DNA of 64,000 bases from Allomyces arbusculus (taxonomy: Eukaryota; Blastocladiomycota; Blastocladiomycetes; Blastocladiales; Blastocladiaceae), in the NCBI GenBank assembly GCA_027604705.1, contig JADHYV010000002.1:248001-312000 (forward strand), read 5' to 3'. The notes under the pieces were generated by a model, which worked only from the letters and a program-made list of their open reading frames with translations, made no database searches and had not been told where the DNA came from. This document shows positions 48,034 to 56,422 of this stretch, piece by piece; the stretch's first letter is position 1, and every line of letters begins with the position of its first letter. The position numbers and the translations under genes are program-made.

Positions 48034-49136
48034 ATGGTCTGTGCACGCTCTGCTATGCCGCAACCCGGCCGTGCGAGTGGGGCTACACCCGGACCGCCCA
48101 CCCACGTCCGCATACACGAGCCCATATTGATCAGCGTCAACGCCACCGCGCCATTATAGGGATGCGGTGCGTCCAAGGCCACTCAGCACAGCGCTGTGGG
48201 GCCCGAAGAGAAGACGGGCACGAGCCCGCCGGGCAAGAATGGTGTGAAGCCTGATGCCGAATTGGGTACTTTTGCTCCGATCCGCTCGGCCGTTTTGCCC
48301 GCGTTCCTCGAGCTGATGCGCCAGTTGTCACCGTAGTCGCCGAGCCCGCCGCTGACGACACCGTGCTGCCAACCAGCACGTTCGAGGGGTACAAGAACTA
48401 CCAAATTTCCGCGTCCGGGCGCGACCTCGGCCCCGCCCGCTCCTCGGCGGCACCGCAGCTGACCCCTGCCGCCGTCACCTCTACGTCCAGCGCGCCCTCT
48501 CCCACAACCAAGCCCGCCGCAACAACCCCCATACCGACCGCAACCGACGACGTCGTCCCCGCAACCATCCCGATCCTCCCGCGACCCAACACGACGAGCC
48601 CGCGCCCGTGGTCCGCGAACGTGCGGCAATCCGCATCGAGAATCGATCCGGCGCGTGTGCCGCTGCCGTCGTCGGCCGACGCTTCGGCGCGCGCCGCGAT
48701 CCGCACGCCTCTCCCGGCGTCAGCGGATGTGGTGGCCCGGACGGCGATCAAGACGCCGTTGCCGCCGTCCATGTACTCGCTTGCGGCCGTGCATGGTGGC
48801 GGCGACGAGGAGAGCGTGCCGCACGACGCGGATCGCGCGGCGGTCAGGACGCCATTGCCGCCGTCGACCTACTCGATGACGACGGCGCCTCGGCCAAAGT
48901 CAGCGGATGTGGCGTGCAGTAACAGCAAGATCGCGCAGAATGACGCGGATGCGGACGAGTCGGCTGTGCGCCCGCGCCCGGCGACCGCTGAATTCGCGCG
49001 GTCGGCCGTCAAGACACCGCTGCCACCGTCCACGTATTCGCTGGCGGTCGAGGCCTCGGTTTTGGCTGCGGTCGAGGATGCCGCGCCGGACGTGCCGCTG
49101 CCGGCGTCGACTGACCAGCTGCGGTTCCCGGACTAA
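48034..49136 (+). CDS. Predicted N-myristoylated TPLPPS-repeat protein
   Basis: I do not recognise the family. The best model has a coding first exon of only ATG (48034-48036), then 48160-48241 and 48313-49136, giving 302 aa. Splicing creates the start MGCGASKATQ, a textbook N-myristoylation site (Gly2, Ser6, basic residue 7) with a palmitoylatable Cys3. The intron ends are gtctgt...attatag and gtgtga...ctcgag, and phases match. The rest is Ala/Pro/Ser/Thr-rich and disordered. Four copies of A-[IV]-[RK]-TPLP-[PA]-S lie at about 48693, 48748, 48839 and 49006, with looser copies (RVPLPSSAD, DVPLPASTD) on either side. The TP sites invite proline-directed phosphorylation. It lies just upstream of CFAP58, so a ciliary-membrane role is a guess. 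If exon 1 is wrong, an alternative start (MVCARSAMPQ) is in the same place. Confidence 0.58.
48685..49136 (+). repeat. Degenerate TPLPPS repeat array
   Basis: About six degenerate copies encode [IV]-[RK]-TPLP-[PA]-S-[TM]-Y-S or shortened versions. Spacing varies (55-170 bp), so these are dispersed motif copies rather than a strict tandem array. Several are followed by Tyr-Ser. Confidence 0.75.
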
Positions 49137-49499
49137 GGTGGATTGAGGAAAGGGGACGATGGAGACAACACAAGATGGATATGACTTGAGAGAGCGGCAG
49201 AGGACGCGTCCGGGTGGACAATATAGAGGACTTTGTGGCGGTTCTGTTTTCAAGGATTCTGTTGATGCCGTCTTGATTCTTGAGCGAACTGCGGGGGAAG
49301 GGGGAGGGGGGAGGGGGACGCGGGTGTTCGTCATTGGTGGGTCATGATGGGCTGCTTGCCAAATCGCGGTCACGTCGTTGATCAATGATTTGCTCCTTGG
49401 CAGCTGCCAAAGCTCATCGTCGATCTGCAATATCCAGCCCAACCCCACCCCACTCACAACTCCAGCACCTGACTCGCTGCAAGTCGCTCAGCCGGCATC
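49137..49499. other. Intergenic region upstream of CFAP58
   Basis: This 363 bp gap is G-rich near 49290-49320. No coding or RNA gene signal is seen. It is the likely CFAP58 promoter. Confidence 0.4.
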
Positions 49500-52400
49500 A
49501 TGGACCCGGCACCACCAACCTCCACCGGCTCGACCGACGCGTCGGGGGCACCAACCGGCCAACCCGCCGCCCCTGAAACAACCCAAGCAATCTCGCCCGA
49601 TGTCAGCAGCGCCCGCACCTCGCCCACAAAAATCAACACCGATGTCAATCCCAGCGCAACTGCGGCCCCCACCGGCGGCCCCACCCACCCGCCGTCGCCC
49701 GCGCGGCGCGGCAGCGTGCACCCGGACGGCACCTCCCCCTCGCCAATCCCCAGCAGCACCGCGGCCATCATCCCACCGGTCCCCGGCTCCGACGAAAAAG
49801 CCCGTATCGAAGCACTGCTCGCGAGCGCCGAGGGCGAGTTTCGCGCAACCCTCGCGGACCTGGCGGGCGACGACGACACGCTGGCCAAGTTCCGCGTCGA
49901 GTACGAGAAACTGCACCGGTCGCTGGTGCGGTCGGTCATGACGGGCTGCCGCCTGTTCGACCAGTACGCGCAGATGCACCGCGCGTTCCACGAGAACGTG
50001 CACACGGCGAAGGTGTTGTCGGAGTCGACGTCGCACGACGAGGCGACGATTCGGACGCTCCGCGGGCAGATTAAGCGCGCGAACGAGTTCTTGGAGTCGG
50101 CAAGGGTCAAGGAGGACAAGTCGAAAGATGAGTTGCGGCAGTTGCGCATCGAGGTGAATGATCTGCGCGCGACCGTCGCGCAAGGTGTCGGGCTCTCGGC
50201 CGCCCAGGAACGGACCATCAACGATCTCGTCAAGATCAAGGAAGAGGCGCTCAAAGACTTGGACATGGAGCTCGAACGCATCGCGCATTTACGCGCGCGC
50301 GTCGCGGATATGGCCGATACGACGCGGCACTTGGACGCGGAGCGGCGCTTGCTCGAGGCCGATATTCATCTGCTCAAGGAAAAAGTGGCCGCACGGAAAA
50401 TGGACGTGGATGTCGAGTTGCGCAACAAGGAGAACCTTGAGGCCGATTTGCGTGACATGCGCGACGTGGTCTCGGTCAAGATTGGCGAAGTCAAGCAGAA
50501 GCAGGATCACGTGAACCGCGCGATTGACGATATTGCGCTCTTGCAGAACCAGGCCAAGACGCAAAAGCAAATGCTCGACAAGCTCGCGCGCGACCACGAG
50601 GCGCTCGTGACCAAGGCCGACAAGTACCGCGCCGAGTGCGACGAGCAGATCATGGTGACCAACGCGCTCGTCGAGGAAAACAACGGGATTCTCAAAGAAT
50701 TGCGCAAGCGCGAGGTCGATTTGGCCAAAGTCGGCGACAATTTGGCGAAAAACACCAAGGTGCACGACGGCCTCCAAAAAAAGATTCGCGCGCTCGAGGC
50801 GAAAAAGAACGAGGCAGAGTCGACGGTGCGCACTTTGGCCGCTGAGAATGAGGCGACATATCACGCCATGGACCAGATCAAGGCCGATATCGACAAGAGC
50901 AAGAAGACGATCGAGGACCTGACGCGCGAAAAGACGCTCGTCGAGCAAAATTACAAGAAACTCGCCACCGAGACGGAGCGGGAGCAGCACTTGTCGTTTT
51001 TACTGCAGCAGACACGGCTCAATTTCGAGCAGGACCAGGCACAGTCGCTGCGCGTGATTGCCAAGCACGAAAAGTCGCTCGCTGTGCTTGAAGAGGATAA
51101 GCGCGCGTACGAGACCAAGATTGCGGCCGCACAAGAGCAGGTCTCGTCGCTGCTCGGGCACATCAAGAAGCGCGAGACCGAGGCGTTCAGCTTGAAGCGG
51201 CAAGTCGTCGACTCAGAGACCAAGCTCAAGTATCAGCAGAATTTGTACGAGACGGTGCAGTCGGACCGCAATTTGCACGCCAAGAACTTGGTCGAGTCGC
51301 AGCACGAGATTGCCGAGATGCGGCGGCAGCTCAAGGTCATGAATTTCCAAATCAATGGGCTCAAGGAAGAGCTTCAGCTCAAGCAGGACCAGCTCGCACG
51401 CGAGATTGCCGACCAGGACAAGCTGCACAAGGAGATTGAGGGCATTGATAACGAGACGCGCAACTTGAAGCACCAGAACGAGCTCGCGCAAGTCTATGTG
51501 CGGTCGCAAGTCGCCGAGGAGAACAGGCTCAGCCAGTTTGTCAAGGAGGCCGAGGGCGAAAAGCAAAAGCAAGAGCATTCGATGGCGCTCGTCGTCTCCG
51601 AGCGCGACCGGCTCTCGGCGCAGCTCATCAAGCAGGACGCCGACCTCTTACACGTCTACGACGCGATCAAGGCGCACCAGTACGCGCTCTTGCGATCGCA
51701 AAAGCATTACTTGCAAAAGAAGCAGCAGCTCACGGCGCTCGAGGCCGAGATTCGCGCGCTCGTCACGGAGCAGCGCCTGCTCGAGCTGCAGACGCGCGAC
51801 CACGGATCGCTCAAGCAGGCGGTGCACCAGCTCAAGGCCGAGCTGCTCGAGGAACAGGGCCACATCAAGGTGCTCTCCGACGAGATTCAGAAGCCCGTCA
51901 ACATTCACCGGTGGCGGCGGCTCGAGGGGTCCGACCCTGGCCAGCTCGAGACGATCCAGTTGCTGCACACGCTGCAGCGCACGTTGATTGCCAAGGCGAG
52001 CGAGGACCAGATCAAGGAGGCCGAGATTCATGCGCGCGAGGCGACTTATTTGCAGCTCAAGGAGATTCAGAGCCGGCAGGTCGGTCCCGAAGTGCTTGAG
52101 CAGTTGGCGGCCATGGAGCAGGCACTAAAGGCGCGCACGGCCAAGCTCAAGCACATGCGCACCGAGCTCGACATGCACCGTGCGCAGATCAAGGAGCACA
52201 AGTACACGCTTGCGGGGCTCGACCGCGAGCTGGCCGAGGGAAAGGCAGTCTACTTTGAGAAGCGCCGTGAAATGGCAAAGCGCGGAATTGCGCTGCCGGC
52301 GGTCGGCAAGGGCGTGTCGAGTGGAAGCAGTGGTGTGCCGAGTGGGGCAACGGTGTCATCGACCAGCGGCGGCCTCGTTCGGAGCGCGGCCGCAAGTTTC

Positions 52401-52790
52401 GACGTGAGCCTGGACGCGTCGATGGGTGGAACGGGCTCGAGGAGTGCCGCCAAGTCGACGTCGCTGTCGGGCAGCTTTCGCGAAACGCGGCTCGGGTCGG
52501 CCAAGTCGATGCGACTCGGGAGTGGTGATAGGTTTGGCGACTTGCCTGCCCTGCCGACGCGACGACAGCACATGGCCGGGTCGGGGGACTGGAATGGGGA
52601 GGGACTTGGTTTGGTCGGGCCTGTCGAGGACGAGCTGGACGAGGATGGAGGGGAAGACGGGCTGGATGGGGATGACGAGCTTGCAGGACGGCCGCTGGCG
52701 GCGCTGTCGTCGCGCGCTTCGTCGGGCGCAACACGCATGGCCGTGGCGACGCCGCTGCCTGCGGGCGAGAATGACTCGTGGACTGAATGA
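49500..52790 (+). CDS. CFAP58: Cilia- and flagella-associated protein 58 (CFAP58/CCDC147)
   Basis: A single-exon, 1,096-residue coiled-coil axonemal protein of the CFAP58 family, required for flagellar structure and motility. Residues 1-95 are Pro/Thr/Ser-rich. Heptad-rich coiled coil runs from about 95 to 940. The C-terminal family hallmark NIHRWRRLEGSDPGQLETIQ (about residue 803) is followed by LLHTLQRTLIAK and SRQVGPEVLEQLAAMEQALK. These line up with animal CFAP58 (NVHRWRKLEGSDP..., LQKRLIAKTEEV, RQPGPEVAEQL). The last 130 residues are Ser/Gly-rich and acidic, longer than in animals (human about 870 aa). The ATG at 49500 follows a pyrimidine-rich leader. Being intronless contrasts with DRC11 and DNAI7 in the same window. 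Confidence 0.94.
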   Translation: MDPAPPTSTGSTDASGAPTGQPAAPETTQAISPDVSSARTSPTKINTDVNPSATAAPTGGPTHPPSPARRGSVHPDGTSPSPIPSSTAAIIPPVPGSDEKARIEALLASAEGEFRATLADLAGDDDTLAKFRVEYEKLHRSLVRSVMTGCRLFDQYAQMHRAFHENVHTAKVLSESTSHDEATIRTLRGQIKRANEFLESARVKEDKSKDELRQLRIEVNDLRATVAQGVGLSAAQERTINDLVKIKEEALKDLDMELERIAHLRARVADMADTTRHLDAERRLLEADIHLLKEKVAARKMDVDVELRNKENLEADLRDMRDVVSVKIGEVKQKQDHVNRAIDDIALLQNQAKTQKQMLDKLARDHEALVTKADKYRAECDEQIMVTNALVEENNGILKELRKREVDLAKVGDNLAKNTKVHDGLQKKIRALEAKKNEAESTVRTLAAENEATYHAMDQIKADIDKSKKTIEDLTREKTLVEQNYKKLATETEREQHLSFLLQQTRLNFEQDQAQSLRVIAKHEKSLAVLEEDKRAYETKIAAAQEQVSSLLGHIKKRETEAFSLKRQVVDSETKLKYQQNLYETVQSDRNLHAKNLVESQHEIAEMRRQLKVMNFQINGLKEELQLKQDQLAREIADQDKLHKEIEGIDNETRNLKHQNELAQVYVRSQVAEENRLSQFVKEAEGEKQKQEHSMALVVSERDRLSAQLIKQDADLLHVYDAIKAHQYALLRSQKHYLQKKQQLTALEAEIRALVTEQRLLELQTRDHGSLKQAVHQLKAELLEEQGHIKVLSDEIQKPVNIHRWRRLEGSDPGQLETIQLLHTLQRTLIAKASEDQIKEAEIHAREATYLQLKEIQSRQVGPEVLEQLAAMEQALKARTAKLKHMRTELDMHRAQIKEHKYTLAGLDRELAEGKAVYFEKRREMAKRGIALPAVGKGVSSGSSGVPSGATVSSTSGGLVRSAAASFDVSLDASMGGTGSRSAAKSTSLSGSFRETRLGSAKSMRLGSGDRFGDLPALPTRRQHMAGSGDWNGEGLGLVGPVEDELDEDGGEDGLDGDDELAGRPLAALSSRASSGATRMAVATPLPAGENDSWTE

Positions 52791-53146
52791 AAGCGCGTCG
52801 TCGTCGATCGCCGCGACACTGATGCAGCGTGCAAACAAGGTGCGAGATGGGCGCGAGACGCGAGTCGGCGGTGTGTGTGCGGCACGCGACCGCGACAGGC
52901 ACGACAGAAAGTTCACGCCTGCCAGGGCGCCACCACCTCCACTCTCGCCAGCACGCGTGCTCCTCCACCGCCGCGACCACGACGATCCTGACTGCACCGC
53001 GAGCGCCTCGTTCCCGCCACTTGGCGCACCGCGCTAGATTCGACCACGAGAGCACTCGGACCACCGTTCCGTGTCGCCCCCACCTGCAAAGTTTTTCGCC
53101 CGCGAACGCACGCGCGCGCCCGTTTCGTTCCCTTTCACCAAATCCC
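52791..53146. other. Gap between CFAP58 and SUN gene
   Basis: This 356 bp gap lies between same-strand genes. The SUN frame stays open upstream to 52829, but that stretch is low-complexity and lacks conserved features. I read it as 5' UTR and promoter. Confidence 0.4.
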
Positions 53147-55453
53147 ATGAACGGCAGCGATCCTGCATCACGCCGTGCCCCGCTCGTGGCCATGTCTGGC
53201 AACCACAACGAGCCCGCTCAATCCGCGCCCGCTGCTGCCGTCCTGCCCGCGCTCGCCAAGCTCAAGAACTCGTCCAGACCGCCGTCCGGACCCAGCACGC
53301 CCCTGCGTGCCATGAAGTCGACGCTTGACCAGAATTTCGCAAGTCCGCGCTGGCACCAGCCAGGCGCGGGACCAAACCTGCACGACGATCGGCTTCCACG
53401 CCGCGCAGGCGCGCTCGACCTGTTCAGTATTCTCCACAAGCCGTCGCAACCCGTGCCGTCTTCCGCGGCCTCGTCGTCCTCGACTGCTGCTCCAGCTGCT
53501 GCACCTCCCGCACGCCCGCGACCCGTCCCTTCCTCTGCTGCTTCCCGCACCGATCTTGCGCCACCCGTCTCGGGGATCGGCATGCCGACGCGCGCCCCGC
53601 GTCGACGCCCGCCACGCGCCGAGCTGGCCCCCGAGGTCGCTGACGAGCCTCCTGCCGCACCCGCTGCTGACCAGCGCACGGGCCGGGCACCACGCTCGCA
53701 ATACCAGAATCTCTATCCGGATTTGTCGACGGAGCCCGCTGATCCGCACAACGGGTTCCAGCCCATCGAAGACGAGTACAAGGGCGGCGACGAGGACGGG
53801 GACGACGACGAATTTGTGCTCGTCGATGACACCGAGGCGTCCTTCCTCGACGACGAGTCCAGCGGTGGTCCCGCCATGGTCGACGCTGCCACGTCCTACT
53901 CGCTCCTAGCGACGCCCGCCGTGCGCGATTCCGGGCCGCTCCGGTTCCGGGCCGATATGACCATCAGCGACTCGGTTCTCGCGTCGCCGAGGTCCCCGTC
54001 GGCGTCTATCTCGTCGTCGTCGGGCCTGCTTGACCCGCCGCTCGCACCGACTTGGCAGGAACCTGCCGTTGCTCCACGTCGCTCGTCGCCCTACAACTTG
54101 AGATCACGAACGCAGACTCGAGGGCGCGCGGCCCCTGGGTTCGTGGCGCGCGCTGGTCAACTCATGGGCAATGTCGCGCTTTTGGCGTGGTTTATGATCG
54201 TCGACGGCGTCGTTTTCACGCACTCGTTGGCACGCAAGGCCGTCAAGCAGTCGATGGAGACGGCTCGCCAGCATGCTGGATGGATTACGCTGTTTGTCCT
54301 GCTCGCTGCCGTCATTGCCGCACTGCCCAAGTTTGACCCGTCCGCTTTCGAGGTTGACGAGACGGCCGAGCTGAGTCAGATCCTGGACCGCGTTGACGGA
54401 ATTTCTAACCAGGCGCAAAACCTGTCGGACCAAGTACATTCAGCCCTGGACGTAGCGGGTGCCTGGGCCGAGAAGCTCGTGGCCGATCCCGTGCCGGACC
54501 CGTCTACCGTCGAAATACCCGATGTGCGCCCCGTCGAGAACGACAACGATACCCCAATCCCCATGGAGCCTACGACAAGTCTCGAGTCGTTAGTGCGCGA
54601 GGCGATTGCCGCGCAGCTCGAGCGCACGCGCACGCGCATGGAGTCCCTGCTCGCCGATCACCAGACGGCGGTCGCGGCGTTGCAGGACCAGACCAAGTCG
54701 CTGATTGCGCACTTGGAGTCGCTGCCCACTCGCTCAGAGTCCGAGTCGCCTGCAACCGGCGATGCCGTGTCAGATTTGCCCGTTGTGGACCTGCCGCTCG
54801 TCGACTACGCCGCGGCCGTGTTTGGCGCGCGCGCCGTCGCCGAGGAATCATCAGCGACCTATCAGTTTCCATCATCGAGCGGATTCTTCGGATCGTGGTT
54901 CTCGACGTCTGGTTTCCCGCGGTCCGTTGCGCTGCACCCGAGTTTAGATGCGGGCCAGTGCTGGGCGACGCGTGCGCCCGCTCCCACTGCGGATTTTCCC
55001 GCCGTGCAGCCGCGCGTCCTCGACCTGGCTGACCTCGCCACTTCCCCGCGACTCACCGTGCACCTTGCGCGTCCCGTCCGTCCGGCGTCGATCGCCATCG
55101 CGCACTCGCTCGACGCATCGACGACCTCGGCGCCGCGCACGTTCCGCGTGTACGGCCGCGTCGTGGACCCAGCGACGCCCGCGGCAGATGCGCACGTTGT
55201 ACCGGGACCGCTTGCCCCGCCGCCCGCGGCTGACCGGCAGGGGCTGCGCGTGCTGCTGGCGAGTGGGACGTACAGTGTGGAGAAGGGGATGCCGGACGTG
55301 CAGGTGTTTACGGTCGATGGCGAGGTGCCGCTCGTGGACCGCGTCACGGTTGTCGTGGATTCGCACCATGGGCATGACAAGTACGTGTGCCTGTACCGCG
55401 TGAGCGTGCTCGCGGTGCCGCCGCACGCCGAGTCGGTGCCGGGGCGGGAGTAG
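53147..55453 (+). CDS. SUN-domain protein of the nuclear envelope
   Basis: A single-exon protein of 768 aa from ATG 53147. The C-terminal SUN domain (about residues 551-761) shows the family pattern: VDYAAAVFGARAV, then TYQF, GQCWATRAPAP, APRTFRVYGRV, and the end DSHHGHDKYVCLYRVSVLA. The roughly 330-residue N-terminus is Pro/Ser-rich and acidic, likely nucleoplasmic. Two hydrophobic helices lie at about 337-356 and 377-395 (WITLFVLLAAVIAALPKF), followed by a luminal coiled coil. SUN proteins pair with KASH proteins to form LINC bridges from nucleus to cytoskeleton. Fungal Sad1 tethers the spindle pole body, and in zoospores the same machinery could tie the nucleus to the basal body (inference). 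The frame extends upstream to 52829, but the 53147 start is preferred. It sits 357 bp after CFAP58. Confidence 0.87.
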   Translation: MNGSDPASRRAPLVAMSGNHNEPAQSAPAAAVLPALAKLKNSSRPPSGPSTPLRAMKSTLDQNFASPRWHQPGAGPNLHDDRLPRRAGALDLFSILHKPSQPVPSSAASSSSTAAPAAAPPARPRPVPSSAASRTDLAPPVSGIGMPTRAPRRRPPRAELAPEVADEPPAAPAADQRTGRAPRSQYQNLYPDLSTEPADPHNGFQPIEDEYKGGDEDGDDDEFVLVDDTEASFLDDESSGGPAMVDAATSYSLLATPAVRDSGPLRFRADMTISDSVLASPRSPSASISSSSGLLDPPLAPTWQEPAVAPRRSSPYNLRSRTQTRGRAAPGFVARAGQLMGNVALLAWFMIVDGVVFTHSLARKAVKQSMETARQHAGWITLFVLLAAVIAALPKFDPSAFEVDETAELSQILDRVDGISNQAQNLSDQVHSALDVAGAWAEKLVADPVPDPSTVEIPDVRPVENDNDTPIPMEPTTSLESLVREAIAAQLERTRTRMESLLADHQTAVAALQDQTKSLIAHLESLPTRSESESPATGDAVSDLPVVDLPLVDYAAAVFGARAVAEESSATYQFPSSSGFFGSWFSTSGFPRSVALHPSLDAGQCWATRAPAPTADFPAVQPRVLDLADLATSPRLTVHLARPVRPASIAIAHSLDASTTSAPRTFRVYGRVVDPATPAADAHVVPGPLAPPPAADRQGLRVLLASGTYSVEKGMPDVQVFTVDGEVPLVDRVTVVVDSHHGHDKYVCLYRVSVLAVPPHAESVPGRE

Positions 55454-56197
55454 GTTGGGGGAGGAGTCGTGGCCCGCGCGACCGGGCCGATGGGCCTCTT
55501 GTGTCCGCAATTCTTTTTTTTGCTTCGTCCTTTTGTATATCTTGCCCACCATTGATGGATACGTCATTGAAGTCCTTCCAGGCCGTGGTTGACTGTGCAC
55601 GCCGGCGGGAACATATGAGAGACGCGTTCATCGTCAGAAGGCGAAGGTGGGAGACGCGCGCAAAGCCGCGATGCGGCTGGGCCGGTTGCCCTCGCGATGT
55701 GCATTGACAGGCCATGGCGCGCGCGCACAGCCGTCTCGCTCCGCGGCCGCGGCCTTCAGGTCGGTGGCTGCTCCAAGTCAAGGCGGCCATCGCAACGGGG
55801 CAGCGGCCCGCAAATCCACTTTTCCGCATGCGCGACCGTGGGCCCACTCGTTGCAAGCTGCGCGCCCTGCCGCCCCCGATCATTTGCTTGCTCGCACCAG
55901 CGCGTGTCTGTCAAGTCCGCGCGCTCGTCATCGACACTTTCAGCTCACCAGGCCAACGCCGCGGGCGCGGTGACTTGGCTCGCAGCACCCACTTGGTATT
56001 CCGGCTCTAGATCAACACTGAATCAACGACGGCAGCAAGCGCACGGTATTCCATTGTGCTCTTTTCCCGCAGCTTCATCGGCAGGGTCTCTGCTGCCGAG
56101 GACGGTCGTGCCCGCCCAGTCGCCGGGGTGAGCAGGGACGAGCAGGGATTGCAGTCGATGGCAGCCGCGTGCGGGCTCACCGCCAATTCCAGCGTCC
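55454..56197. other. Intergenic region before the cyclase-anchor-like gene
   Basis: About 740 bp with several short open frames, none protein-like. A T-rich stretch at 55512-55535, just after the SUN stop, may be its 3'-end signal. No RNA gene or mobile element is seen. Confidence 0.35.
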
Positions 56198-56422
56198 ATG
56201 TCTGACCGTCTGGTACTCGTGCGGCCGTCTGGTGTGCGGTGCCAGCGGCCGATGCGATCCGTCGCCCCTGACGACCCGCCCTCGGCCCGTGACCGCTACA
56301 CGCACCTTCACGATCGAGCCATGGCTCACCGCGGTAGTTACACACCTGCCCTAGTGTCGGCAATAGTGTCCTCGCGTCCGCACGACGGGTGCTCCCCCGC
56401 CGCGCCCTTCCAGCCCGCCACG

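Noticed and set aside
52829-53146. Upstream extension of the SUN frame
   Set aside because: The added 106 residues are low-complexity Arg/His/Ser/Thr sequence overlapping the CFAP58 3' region. The ATG at 53147 gives a normal protein.
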